A stretch of 64,000 nucleotides of DNA from Lachnospiraceae bacterium A4 (lineage in GTDB: Bacteria > Bacillota > Clostridia > Lachnospirales > Lachnospiraceae). Below, piece by piece: positions 35,730-44,877 of this stretch. The DNA is taken from the NCBI GenBank assembly GCA_000403215.2, contig KE159566.1:97024-161023 (forward strand), in the 5' to 3' direction. Each line of letters starts with the position of its first letter. Positions within the stretch are counted from its first letter, which is position 1. The translations under genes were made by a program, and so were the position numbers. The notes under the pieces are model-generated. The model was not told the DNA's origin. It searched no databases and saw only the letters and a program-made list of their open reading frames with translations.

Positions 35730-36470
35730 CTATATACACATGCCGCCGTCCACACAGATCACCTGCCCAGTGATGTAGTCCGAGCCGTCTCCTGCCAGAA
35801 ACAGGACAAGATCTGCAATGTTTTTCGTGCTGCCCATCTTTCCCATCGGAATCATGCTGCTCAGCGTTTTCTTGGCATCCTCTGTCATATTTTTGGTCAT
35901 ATCGGTATCAATAAAGCCCGGCGCCACTGCATTGACATTGACCCCGCGGCTTGCAAACTCCCGCGCTACGCTCTTGGTAAGCCCGATCAGCCCCGCCTTC
36001 GACGCCGAATAGTTTGCCTGTCCCGCATTGCCGAGCACGCCGCTCACAGAGGAAATATTGATGATCTTTCCGCCTCTTTGTTTGATAAAGCTGCGTGAGA
36101 GATGACGGATCATGTGAAAGGCACCCTTTAAGTTTGTGTCAAGGACTGTGTCATAGTCCTCCTCCGTCATGCGCATAATCAGATTATCTCTGGTGACACC
36201 CGCATTGTTCACGAGAATGTCCACTTTTTTATACTTGTCAAGCACTTGTTTTACAAACGCTTCACTCGCCGCAAAATCAGAGACATTGCACTGTATTGCC
36301 TCCGCGCTGCCGCCCTTTTGTACAATCTCAGCGGCAACCGCCTCCGCGCTCTCCTTAGAGCCGTTATAATTCACTATTACCGTTGCGCCGTTTGCTGCCA
36401 GCACAAGCGCGATCTCTCTGCCAATGCCTCTGCCCGCGCCTGTCACAAGAGCGATTTTTCCCGTCAACAT
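35730..36470 (-). CDS. fabG: 3-oxoacyl-ACP reductase FabG
   Basis: 246 residues, the usual FabG length. NAD(P)-binding TGAGRGIGR, the NNAG motif (ILVNNAGVTRDN), and the catalytic Ser, Tyr and Lys (ISSVSGVLGNAGQANYSASKAG). It reduces 3-ketoacyl-ACP. Its ATG lies inside the end of fabD (7-nt overlap), and its GGAGGAATTGTC ribosome site is within fabD, so translation is coupled. Confidence 0.96.
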   Translation of the reverse strand: MLTGKIALVTGAGRGIGREIALVLAANGATVIVNYNGSKESAEAVAAEIVQKGGSAEAIQCNVSDFAASEAFVKQVLDKYKKVDILVNNAGVTRDNLIMRMTEEDYDTVLDTNLKGAFHMIRHLSRSFIKQRGGKIINISSVSGVLGNAGQANYSASKAGLIGLTKSVAREFASRGVNVNAVAPGFIDTDMTKNMTEDAKKTLSSMIPMGKMGSTKNIADLVLFLAGDGSDYITGQVICVDGGMCI

Positions 36471-37387
36471 GACAATTCCTCCAATACCTTATCTAAATCT
36501 GCCACTTTATCTATATTCATGCATTTCACGTCCTTGTCGATTTTCTTCATAAATCCACTCAGCGTTTTTCCCGGTCCGATTTCTATGAAAAGGTCTATGC
36601 CGTCCGCGATCATTTTCTCGATGGTCTGCTGCCAGCACACAGAATTGGATACCTGATTTTTGAGAAGTGTCTTGACAGGCGCTGCCTCCACTACATCGAG
36701 CGCGTCCACATTGCTGATGTATGGAATGGCGGGTTTTCTAAGCTGAACACCAATCAACTCCTTCTCAAGCTTCTCTCCTGCACCCTTTAGCAGTGCAGAG
36801 TGAAATGGTCCGCTGACTTTGAGCGGCACACAGCGCTTTGCGCCGGCTTCCGAACATGCCTGCGCCGCTGCGAGCACCGCCTGCTCCTCACCTGTAATGA
36901 CGATCTGTCCGGGGCAATTGTAATTTGCGATGGTCACAATGCCCTCTGTCTGGCGGCAGATCTCCTCAATCCTGTCACTCTCCAGCCCGAGCACTGCCGT
37001 CATGGCGCCGCCTTCTGGATACGCCTCCTGCATAAAGATGCCGCGCTTTCTGATGATATAGAACAAATCCTTCAAATCCATCACATCCGCCGCTGCCAGT
37101 GCGCCGTACTCGCCAAGGCTCAGCCCTGCGGTGGCATCTGCCTTGACGCCTTTGGACTCGAGCACTTTTAGAATTGCTACCTCTGTGGCAAGCATTGCAA
37201 TCTGTGTGTACTCGGTGATGTTGAGCTCGTCATTCTCTGTAAAACAAAGCGCTTCCATATCCAGCCCGGACACCTCGCCCGCCAGCTGGTAGACCTTCTT
37301 TGCCTCCTCATACGTGTCATAAAAATCTTTTCCCATGCCCACATACTGTGAACCCTGTCCCGGAAAAATAAATGCTATTTTGTTCAT
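36464..37387 (-). CDS. fabD: Malonyl-CoA:ACP transacylase FabD
   Basis: 307 residues. FPGQGSQYVGMG at the N-terminus, the nucleophile Ser in GLSLGEYGAL (Leu replaces the common His of GHSLGE, as in many Clostridia), and the catalytic His in GPFHSALL. It loads malonyl groups onto ACP. AAGAGAGGCAGAGA precedes the ATG. The 138-nt gap to fabK holds a stem-loop and three 17-bp repeats. Confidence 0.95.
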   Translation of the reverse strand: MNKIAFIFPGQGSQYVGMGKDFYDTYEEAKKVYQLAGEVSGLDMEALCFTENDELNITEYTQIAMLATEVAILKVLESKGVKADATAGLSLGEYGALAAADVMDLKDLFYIIRKRGIFMQEAYPEGGAMTAVLGLESDRIEEICRQTEGIVTIANYNCPGQIVITGEEQAVLAAAQACSEAGAKRCVPLKVSGPFHSALLKGAGEKLEKELIGVQLRKPAIPYISNVDALDVVEAAPVKTLLKNQVSNSVCWQQTIEKMIADGIDLFIEIGPGKTLSGFMKKIDKDVKCMNIDKVADLDKVLEELSC

Positions 37388-37405
37388 TCTCTGCCTCTCT
37401 TAGTG

Positions 37406-37441
37406 ATGCAGCCAGCCCTCAAACCCTGGGCTGCCGCATCT
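37406..37441 (-). promoter_or_regulatory. Stem-loop ahead of fabD
   Basis: GATGC-GGC-AGCCC on the minus strand pairs with a matching 3' arm ending GCATC, leaving a small loop. It has no U-tract and ends ~20 nt before the fabD start, so processing or translational tuning is more likely than termination. Confidence 0.45.
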
Positions 37442-37472
37442 GTTGACCCTGTTAAATTCTGACCGCTTGTCA

Positions 37473-37523
37473 TTATAAAAGATTCTGCTTTATAAAAGAT
37501 TCTACATTATAAAAGATTCTGCT
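37473..37523. repeat. Three 17-bp tandem repeats between fabK and fabD
   Basis: Units at 37473-37489, 37490-37506 and 37507-37523 share TTATAAAAGATTCT; units 1 and 3 are identical over 17 nt. They begin right after the fabK stop codon (37526-37528, minus strand). Confidence 0.85.
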
Positions 37524-37525
37524 TC

Positions 37526-38455
37526 TCAGAATGTCTTGTTCAGGAGCGCTAATCCCTGCTCCATGATCTCTGCGATAATCTCCTTGCACGGCTGTTCTTT
37601 CTTGACAAGCCCTGCAATCTGGCCTGCCATGACCGTACCGTTCACCACATCTCCCTCCATGACCGCCTTTCTGAGCGAACCGAGGGTAAGTTTCTCCAGC
37701 TCCATGAAGTCTGCGCCTTCTTTTTCGAGCTTTAAGTATTCTTTGGTCATTTTATTGCGGATACTTCTGACCGGATGACCTGTCGTCATGCCAGTGACTG
37801 CCGAGTCGATATCTTTTGATTTGATGAGCATTGCCTTGTACTTCTCGTGTACGATAGATTCCGTCGCCACGACAAAGCGCGTGCCGATCTGCACTGCCTC
37901 CGCACCGAGCATAAAGGCTGCTGCAAATCCTCTGCCATCTGCGATGCCGCCCGCCGCCACGACAGGAATCTCCACCGCATCTGCAATCTGCGGCACAAGC
38001 GCCATTGTCGTGATCGACCCAATATGTCCGCCGCTCTCCATGCCCTCTGCGACAACAGCATCCGCGCCGCCGCGCTGCATCAGCTTCGCCATCGCGACAC
38101 TCGCCACAACAGGTATGACCTTCACGCCCGCCGCCTTCCACATCTCCATGTACTTCGATGGATTGCCTGCACCTGTAGTGACCACCTTGACGCCCTCGTC
38201 CACAACCACCTGCGCGATTGCGTCCGCCTCTGGATTCATGAGCATGATATTCACGCCAAACGGCTTGTCGGTCACTTCCTTTACCTTCTGAATCTGCTCT
38301 CTGACAAATTCTGCCGGCGCACCGCCCGCACCGATAATCCCCAGTCCTCCGGCTTCCGACACGGCCGCCGCCAGATTGTGCTCAGCGACCCATGCCATGC
38401 CGCCCTGAAGGATGGGATACTCTATTCCTAAGATTTCTGTTATTCTTGTTTTCAT
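37526..38455 (-). CDS. fabK: Enoyl-ACP reductase II FabK
   Basis: 309 residues. FMN TIM-barrel enoyl reductase: YPILQGGMAWVAEHNLAAAV at the N-terminus, VNIMLMNPEAD, GGHIGSITTMALVPQ and PVVAAGGIADGRG. It replaces the triclosan-sensitive FabI and finishes each elongation round. Directly after acpP (43-nt gap). No other enoyl reductase type is seen in the operon apart from the FabK-like copy. Confidence 0.93.
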   Translation of the reverse strand: MKTRITEILGIEYPILQGGMAWVAEHNLAAAVSEAGGLGIIGAGGAPAEFVREQIQKVKEVTDKPFGVNIMLMNPEADAIAQVVVDEGVKVVTTGAGNPSKYMEMWKAAGVKVIPVVASVAMAKLMQRGGADAVVAEGMESGGHIGSITTMALVPQIADAVEIPVVAAGGIADGRGFAAAFMLGAEAVQIGTRFVVATESIVHEKYKAMLIKSKDIDSAVTGMTTGHPVRSIRNKMTKEYLKLEKEGADFMELEKLTLGSLRKAVMEGDVVNGTVMAGQIAGLVKKEQPCKEIIAEIMEQGLALLNKTF

Positions 38456-38498
38456 ACAAACCTCTGTTTTTATCTTAGTTCTTGATTGGACTTGACAC

Positions 38499-38732
38499 TT
38501 ACTCCTCTACGCCCTTGTCCTGCAAATACTTGATGATAGAGCCTACTGTTGTGATCTGCTCTAAATCCTCTGCCGGAATCTCCACGCCGTACTCATCCTG
38601 AAATGCGTCCACAAGCTCAAACAAATCAAGTGAGTCTGCGTCCAAATCCTCCTTGAAGCGTGTCTCCTCTGTGATCTCTACGCCCTCGATATTCAACTGC
38701 TCCTCGATGATTTCTTTTACTCTTTCTAACAT
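38499..38732 (-). CDS. acpP: Acyl carrier protein
   Basis: 77 residues from ATG 38732 (GAAAGGATGG ~10 nt upstream; ATGs at 38744 and 38759 lie on or before it). The DSL phosphopantetheine site appears as DADSLDLFELV. The protein is highly acidic and of normal ACP length. First gene of the operon. Confidence 0.95.
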   Translation of the reverse strand: MLERVKEIIEEQLNIEGVEITEETRFKEDLDADSLDLFELVDAFQDEYGVEIPAEDLEQITTVGSIIKYLQDKGVEE

Positions 38733-38842
38733 GTTTGTTTCCATCCTTTCATTTTTCATTTCATTGCATGTTTTTTCATTTTGCTCTCTTTTTATTTTGC
38801 TTCAATACTCTGCGCCCACATTCAGGTCTGCCGTCAATTTAT

Positions 38843-38887
38843 TTTGATGCTCAAATGTTTTGATTCTCAAATATTTTGGCTTTCAAA
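38843..38887 (-). promoter_or_regulatory. Three tandem FabT-type operators in the fab leader
   Basis: Palindromes TTTGATGCTCAAA (38843-38855), TTTGATTCTCAAA (38859-38871) and TTTGGCTTTCAAA (38875-38887) follow one another at exactly 16-bp intervals. The form TTTGA-N3-TCAAA matches the known FabT operator of lactic acid bacteria. All three lie downstream of the -10 box, where bound repressor would block elongation. The site nearest the promoter has one half-site mismatch. Confidence 0.8.
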
Positions 38888-38902
38888 GTATTTGCTGGTA
38901 AC

Positions 38903-38931
38903 AGCATATACCTAACATAGTCTATTGTCAA
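38903..38931 (-). promoter_or_regulatory. Promoter of the fatty-acid synthesis operon
   Basis: TTGACA (38926-38931) and TATGCT (38903-38908) on the minus strand with a 17-bp spacer; start expected near 38896, giving a ~165-nt leader before acpP. Confidence 0.8.
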
Positions 38932-39002
38932 CAGGTTTTTTCCAGAATTTTCTTGATTTGGGTGCATTTAATACTTTGTTAAGAAACAGTTAGGGGGGAC
39001 TG

Positions 39003-39043
39003 ATTGAAAAAGCGGCTCAATGAAATGAACCGCTTTTTTCAAT
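39003..39043 (-). terminator. Terminator after the 1859-residue protein gene
   Basis: A stem with GCGG/CCGC and A/T-rich flanks (ATTGAAAAAGCGG with CCGCTTTTTTCAAT) ends in a U-tract on the minus strand, 5 nt after the stop codon. Confidence 0.8.
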
Positions 39044-39047
39044 CCTG

Positions 39048-42000
39048 TTAATCCGTAATCTTGAACTTGAGTGTCTTTGTCCCATAATATCGCCCTATGC
39101 CCTGAACCGTTACCTGTGCGGTTCCTGTTTTGGTGTTATTTTTATAGGAAATAATCTTGATTTCTTCGTCTGTAAAGGGTACTGCTTCCCTGTCACCATA
39201 TACGATTTCTTCCGGCACAAGCGTCACAGGATGTCTGCCGTCAAAAACCTTGGCTTGGACAATCCTTATCTTTTTTAATTTTGTCAGATTCTTTTCGGCA
39301 ACCCTGTATGGCAAACTCCGTTCACCTATATAACTGGATTGCTGTGTCGGCTTGATGGTGAGTGTCAGCTCGGTTCCTTTCGGTGCTGTCGTCTCTCTGC
39401 TATCCCATTCAAGACGGTAATCCCTGCCATTTTTCATCTTCACACCTGCATAATCTGTTACCTTGAGCGCTGTTCTGCCCTTTTCCAGTTTTGCTGCGTC
39501 CAGCACAAACTCGTCTGGCACATTGATACAGTCTGAAAAATCTGCTTTGACGATAGGAATATCCTTCAATGTAACAGTTCCCTTGCAGGCATTTTTGCCC
39601 GTAAGCACCATTGTGACCGTTGAACCAGCCAGCTTTTTCCGCCTGTCACTGTAGGTATATTTTACTTTGTAATCTGTCCCTTCTGTCAAAATCATACCAT
39701 TCTCTAGCACAAGCTTATTGAGCCTAGCCCCCTTTGGCGAATATGACACATGTGTCACCGCGCTGCGCAGATCTTCTTCCTTGAACGTATATGGATGGAT
39801 AGTGAATTTATATTGTGTGGTGCCTGCAAAATTCCCGATTCCCTTTACAACTGCCACCGCTGTTCCTGTAGTGCTGTTCTTTTTATAAGAAATGGTATAG
39901 TCAGTTCCCAGTTTTAACACATAGTCTGGCACGTCCTGTTTTCCTTGGAGTGTTAATTGTAAATCGTTTAAGCGCACCGGGGTTCCCTGATAGTCATAGT
40001 TATTTGTATATTGATTGACTGTAATGTTTTTAATACTGGGTTTTTTGATTGTAAAGCTGAGCGTTTTGGTGCCGATGTAAGTACTGCTGTTCTCTGCATT
40101 ACTTCCCAAACCAATAATTGTCACTGCTGCCTTTCCAGCGTTGTAGTTATTTTTGTAAACAACTTTATAGCTGATTTCCTCTCTTGCGTCTGTACCTGTC
40201 ACTTCCACCCTTGGCATCACCGCGCTGCCTGTGTAGAATGCATCTCTGACATCGGACGCATTCAGTCTAAATTTCAGCCTTCCTATGTCTATTGTATTCT
40301 CTTTGAGTGCATTCCGCTTGTCATAAATAACATATGACTGCGTGACAATACCTTGATAATTTCCTCTCAAATGGATTTTCAAAATGTGGTTTCCTACGGA
40401 TTTATGGTCATCGGTGTTCCCCACAGAATCCCTGTCAGGATATTCTGTACTGTAATCTATACCCTGAATTAATTTCTCCGTTCCATAAAAGACTTCTGGT
40501 CTGGGAAACTGTGCTTTTTTGCTAAAATACAGTGAAGGAACATAAATCTTAAAATCCTCTCCCATATTTTCTGCTGTCTGGGCATAAATGACATAGCGCT
40601 GTACCACTGTGCCAGTATAATTTCCACAAAAGCTCAGAACCACCTCATGTTCCCCGACAGAAGTATAGTCGTCCCCGTTTTCAGAATATGTCAATGTATA
40701 ATCTATGTTCTCTGCCAGCTTCCAGTCATCATAAGCCAGCTCAGGTTTTGCCTTCTGTGCAGTTCCATTATAATACAATACCGGAAAGGAAACAGCAAAC
40801 TTTGGATTTCCCTCCTCAATCTCCAGCGGAAGAATGGAATAGCCTTGTAACACTTCGCCACTGTAGTATCCTTTAAAGCGTACTTCAATAAAATGGTTCC
40901 CTACCGATTTGTAGTCATCTCCCTCAGCAGTGTAAAGCAAATCATAGTCACTGCCTTCTACAAGCACTTTCCCGTCATAAGAGAAAACAGGTTTTGCCTC
41001 CTGCCTTATATTATTAAAAATCAGCTCAGGTATTGTCACTACAAGTTTTTCATCGTCTGGTCTGATTTCATATTGCGGCTGGTCATTTCCCTTATTTTGA
41101 GTAGAAAATGTGCCTGTCTCTGATTCACCAAAATATTCCCACAATCCTGTATCTTGGTTTGCATAATATTTTATTTCATATTCATAGACTGTGTCCGGCG
41201 TTAATTTTGTAATATCAATCGTTTTTCTGTATATGCCGTCACTGCACAGCTCGAATGTATCAAATTTGACGGTGCGCAGGTACCGCTTCGTATCCTGACC
41301 ATCCTTCACCCCATAATATATATCTGCGCTTACTGTCTGGTCTGGAAAAACAGCTTCTAACGTCAGGCTTGCACGGTCATGCCAAGAAATTATTTCCGTC
41401 TGTCCCGCGAAAACCTCCTTGGCCGATCTTGTGCAGAAGCTTTTGTAGCAGTCCTGTTCCCCGCCTGTCAAAACACCTTCCGAAAATTTCTTTCCGAAAA
41501 CCTCGATATAATATTCATACTCTGTTGCCGCTTTCAGCAGATTCAAATGTATCACTGCATTGCCCTTCTCATCAATAATACACCGCTCATCCCAGCTATT
41601 TTCATTATGAAGCCATTCCTTCTGCCCTTTCTCTCTATAATAAAGTGTCAGCATGCTGGCACTCTCAATCTTTTCGCTCATGGCTGCAAAAAGGTCTGCG
41701 GCGCCTGCATACCGTTCTGTAACAGAGAGTTCTTTTAATTCAAGGCTGTCAGCAGAGCCTGTTGTAAAGGTATACCTGCTGCCCTTCTCCAGATTCACTG
41801 TATAGGCATCATCCTCTGTCTCAAACTCTTTGTATAGATAAATACTGTACTGGTAAGTGGTATCACCTGTCAGGGTATCAAACACAAGATCCCCGGTGTA
41901 GTTGTTCTGGCTGTCCAGCCTCACATCCTCTGTATAACGGCCTGCACTCTCTTCCTGCGCGGACGGCCAGTACTTTGCATATGCATAGAGCTGCTCCCCT

Positions 42001-44627
42001 TCCAGCACGTTGCCTGCTGTAATATTTGCCCGGACAGTCACTGCATTTGTCACTGTATCATTCAGCGTGATTGTGCGTCTTGAATTAGGTATCGTACAAC
42101 TCTCCGTAACGGTTATTTCCGCAAAGATATTGCTCTGGTTACGCATCATATAGTCGTCTTTCTGAGAGGGGATTCCCATGCCAAGGAACATATTTTCTCT
42201 CAGGCAGACTGCCAATTTCCCATTCCAGCCCGCACTAATGCCCGTAATTTTTGTGTCGATATGGGTGTCTGATTCCGCACGGTAGTTCTTTCCATACTGA
42301 TAATATATCTCTGTTCCGTTCACGAATCCCCTTGCAGGTGTCACAATCAGATGCAGGTTCTCCGGCATTGTTCCAAGCGTTACAGGAATGGTCATCGAAG
42401 GCTCCTTGTCCGAATCCATCTCATACGTGACAGACTCCGCACTGGCAGAAATCTGTGCTGCCAACATCTTTGCGTCCGGTCTTTGTGTCAAGATCTGATT
42501 CTTGAACACCAGCCATCCAGACCCATAGCGTTCATTCATTTTAATTTTTATACAAAACGTTTGTTCTGCTTGAAAATCCTTATATTCTGCCGCCCACTCA
42601 TCATATAGAGGAACGTACCACGCAGACAGGATTCCTTCACTGGTTGTCTGTTCGCTACAGCGCTGCAACTCATACTCCCTGCCCTCCTGCACTGCCACAG
42701 CTTCCCAGAAACGAAGCGCTTTGGGCATTTGAAACACAATATACTGGCAGCCTGTATGTACTGTAACCGGCTTCAATTCCTCTGGCAGCTCCACCGTGAC
42801 CGTTCTCCCGTTCAGCGCAGTCACCTCCTCGTTTTCCGGCAGCGCTGTTTCGGCGGACGGGGCTTTGATACTGACACCTATCGTATACTCTCCCTCAAAA
42901 TCCAGCCCTGAGATCAACCATGTCTTAAAACTGCCAAGTGCCACCTCTTTATCTTCCTGCTCTGTTCGTCTGATCCAATCCTCCTCTCCCTGCTTCGTGT
43001 AAAAATACACTTCGGCCTTGTCGCCGGCTGTATCATTTTGTCCTGCATCTGTAATCTGTGCAGACAGCGAAAAACCGCCATAAAATGATTCCGCCTGCCA
43101 TCTGATCTGATATCCGCCTGCATGCTGTTCATAACTGTCTTCCATAGACTTTGTGCGGACTTCTTCTTTATAAAGTACAACTTCCTCCTCCCCATAATAT
43201 CCAAACCGCGCCTCCACAGTATATGCTGTATCCGGCTCCAGCCCGTTGATATCCATGCTTTTTTTGCCTGATGCATCCACTGCACTCTCATGACGCTTGG
43301 ATTCCCAAGTGGTGTCTCCGTCTTTCCGATAATATACCGTTGGAAAAATTCCGCCGAGAGAATCCGTCTCCATGCCAATTGTCAGTTTACTCATTCCCGC
43401 TGTCGTGTCAAAAGAGATTCCTGATAACTTTGTCACCGTGACCTGATAACTGCCTTTGACATGGCTGTTTTCATAATCGTCCATTGTCCGCGCTTTGATG
43501 TAGCGTGTCTGCCCTTCCTTTGCGTAAAAGGCCATATTGGTGCCGCCCTCATCATCTCCCCAGTAGCTCCCTGAAATCTGGATATACATATCAAAATACG
43601 GTTCCCATTCTATCGCTGTATCTGCCTGCGGGTTGCTTGAACGGATTTCATAAAAGCCGCTGTCAGGCGCTTGAAAAATCAGCCATTGTGCACTGTCATC
43701 ATTCACATCTGTTATTTGATATGTATTATCGACGGATATATCCATTGCCGCCCGCACGGTTTCTGCATATACTGAAATTGTCTGAAGAACATCGCTGTTC
43801 TGAAGTTTTACAAACAAATATATGGTTTCATCTTTGGACAATTGATATTCAATCCTGAAACCATGACCGTAATCATACGATAAGAGCGGATCTTTGATCT
43901 CCTCCTTCCACGGTTCCTCGGGAATCTCAGCCAGATCATCCAATATCTCAGAATACAGATAACCTATTACAGCTCCTGCGGTATCCTCCTCATGATAATC
44001 CCAGCCAAACCGATAAATACCTTCCTCCGGGGCAGTAAATGCAATCCATTGCCCTCTATCTCTTGTGATACCCTCAACCGTCACCATAGACCCGTTTTCA
44101 AGCGTGAGCGTAGTGCCTGTATCAACAATTCTGCTGTCCGCTTCTGGTGCTTTTTCTGCCGGTTCAGTTTCGGCTGGTTCGGTTTCTTTCGCTTCACTCT
44201 CCTCTGTTTCAATCCCTTCTGTTACAATTTCCTCTGTTTCGATTGGTTCGGTTCCGGTCCAATCTACCAGCTCTGTTTGAGTCTGCTCCGCCTCTGCTGA
44301 CTCTGTTTCAACCAGTTCTGTTTGAATTGGTTCTGTCTCAATAAATTCTGTCTCAATAAATTCTGTCTCAGTAAATTCTGTCTCAGTAAATGCGATCTCA
44401 GCACATTCTGTTTCAACTGTTTCTTTTTTGGTATCTTCCTCCCCAGCCGCTTCGTCTGATGGTTTCTCCATCAAATTTTCCTCTGTCTGTATCTCCCGGC
44501 TCGTCTCGGATACACTTTGGGCAGACACAGAAACAGGCAGACTCTGGACTGCCATGCCAAGACACAGGACTGTTGACAAAATACGCCGTTTCCATTTCGT
44601 ATTCCACGCTTTTTTCTCTTTTACCAT
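39048..44627 (-). CDS. Giant secreted modular protein with Ig-like/FN3-like repeats
   Basis: 1859 residues; GGAAAGGAGAGAAAA precedes the ATG. A signal peptide (~1-36) is followed by a Thr/Glu-rich stretch to ~165, built partly from a 5-residue repeat. Then come two jelly-roll-like segments (~170-405; GQWIAFTAPEEGIYRFGW and AQWLIFQAPDSGFYEI) resembling bacterial pre-peptidase C-terminal domains, a long run of FN3-like modules (~410-1150), and C-terminal MBG-type repeats with the pattern Y-x-NN ... GTAxVTxxGxGxYxGT. No LPxTG, SLH or membrane anchor is visible. No catalytic domain recognised: adhesin or scaffold. Divergent from an XRE regulator. Confidence 0.8.
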   Translation of the reverse strand: MVKEKKAWNTKWKRRILSTVLCLGMAVQSLPVSVSAQSVSETSREIQTEENLMEKPSDEAAGEEDTKKETVETECAEIAFTETEFTETEFIETEFIETEPIQTELVETESAEAEQTQTELVDWTGTEPIETEEIVTEGIETEESEAKETEPAETEPAEKAPEADSRIVDTGTTLTLENGSMVTVEGITRDRGQWIAFTAPEEGIYRFGWDYHEEDTAGAVIGYLYSEILDDLAEIPEEPWKEEIKDPLLSYDYGHGFRIEYQLSKDETIYLFVKLQNSDVLQTISVYAETVRAAMDISVDNTYQITDVNDDSAQWLIFQAPDSGFYEIRSSNPQADTAIEWEPYFDMYIQISGSYWGDDEGGTNMAFYAKEGQTRYIKARTMDDYENSHVKGSYQVTVTKLSGISFDTTAGMSKLTIGMETDSLGGIFPTVYYRKDGDTTWESKRHESAVDASGKKSMDINGLEPDTAYTVEARFGYYGEEEVVLYKEEVRTKSMEDSYEQHAGGYQIRWQAESFYGGFSLSAQITDAGQNDTAGDKAEVYFYTKQGEEDWIRRTEQEDKEVALGSFKTWLISGLDFEGEYTIGVSIKAPSAETALPENEEVTALNGRTVTVELPEELKPVTVHTGCQYIVFQMPKALRFWEAVAVQEGREYELQRCSEQTTSEGILSAWYVPLYDEWAAEYKDFQAEQTFCIKIKMNERYGSGWLVFKNQILTQRPDAKMLAAQISASAESVTYEMDSDKEPSMTIPVTLGTMPENLHLIVTPARGFVNGTEIYYQYGKNYRAESDTHIDTKITGISAGWNGKLAVCLRENMFLGMGIPSQKDDYMMRNQSNIFAEITVTESCTIPNSRRTITLNDTVTNAVTVRANITAGNVLEGEQLYAYAKYWPSAQEESAGRYTEDVRLDSQNNYTGDLVFDTLTGDTTYQYSIYLYKEFETEDDAYTVNLEKGSRYTFTTGSADSLELKELSVTERYAGAADLFAAMSEKIESASMLTLYYREKGQKEWLHNENSWDERCIIDEKGNAVIHLNLLKAATEYEYYIEVFGKKFSEGVLTGGEQDCYKSFCTRSAKEVFAGQTEIISWHDRASLTLEAVFPDQTVSADIYYGVKDGQDTKRYLRTVKFDTFELCSDGIYRKTIDITKLTPDTVYEYEIKYYANQDTGLWEYFGESETGTFSTQNKGNDQPQYEIRPDDEKLVVTIPELIFNNIRQEAKPVFSYDGKVLVEGSDYDLLYTAEGDDYKSVGNHFIEVRFKGYYSGEVLQGYSILPLEIEEGNPKFAVSFPVLYYNGTAQKAKPELAYDDWKLAENIDYTLTYSENGDDYTSVGEHEVVLSFCGNYTGTVVQRYVIYAQTAENMGEDFKIYVPSLYFSKKAQFPRPEVFYGTEKLIQGIDYSTEYPDRDSVGNTDDHKSVGNHILKIHLRGNYQGIVTQSYVIYDKRNALKENTIDIGRLKFRLNASDVRDAFYTGSAVMPRVEVTGTDAREEISYKVVYKNNYNAGKAAVTIIGLGSNAENSSTYIGTKTLSFTIKKPSIKNITVNQYTNNYDYQGTPVRLNDLQLTLQGKQDVPDYVLKLGTDYTISYKKNSTTGTAVAVVKGIGNFAGTTQYKFTIHPYTFKEEDLRSAVTHVSYSPKGARLNKLVLENGMILTEGTDYKVKYTYSDRRKKLAGSTVTMVLTGKNACKGTVTLKDIPIVKADFSDCINVPDEFVLDAAKLEKGRTALKVTDYAGVKMKNGRDYRLEWDSRETTAPKGTELTLTIKPTQQSSYIGERSLPYRVAEKNLTKLKKIRIVQAKVFDGRHPVTLVPEEIVYGDREAVPFTDEEIKIISYKNNTKTGTAQVTVQGIGRYYGTKTLKFKITD
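44326..44415 (-). repeat. 15-bp tandem repeats coding the Thr/Glu-rich segment
   Basis: Six units of 15 nt; the two at 44341-44355 and 44356-44370 are identical and the next differs by one base. They code a T-E-F/P-I/T-E type pentapeptide. Confidence 0.8.
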
Positions 44628-44681
44628 TTTTCTCTCCTTTCCAAACCAACAACTGATAAATTCCTGTAATCCGGTACAATA

Positions 44682-44812
44682 CTATAGTACTTATTAGTTA
44701 ATAACTATAGTATTGTGTATTATAGCATTTTTCTTTTTTCTTTTCAATATCTATAGTAATTAATATATTAAAATCTATAGTAATTTGCATGCATCAATTC
44801 TGCAACCTATAG
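44682..44812. promoter_or_regulatory. Five CTATAG boxes between the giant-protein and XRE genes
   Basis: CTATAG occurs at 44682, 44705, 44751, 44775 and 44807, each followed by T and mostly within CTATAGTAnT; the first is ACTATAGT, a perfect palindrome. Start-to-start distances are 23, 46, 24 and 32 bp. They fill most of the 250-nt divergent region and are good candidates for operators of the adjacent XRE protein. Confidence 0.6.
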
Positions 44813-44877
44813 TTATACTAATATCTATCAATAAAGTTACTCAACGATACTATGATTGTAAAGGCTGGCACAGAACT

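Noticed and set aside
34611-36098. Long open frame of 495 codons on the plus strand
   Set aside because: It is fully antisense to fabF and fabG, which have clear catalytic motifs, has no ribosome site, and its Cys/His/Arg-rich product is typical of a GC-skew shadow frame.
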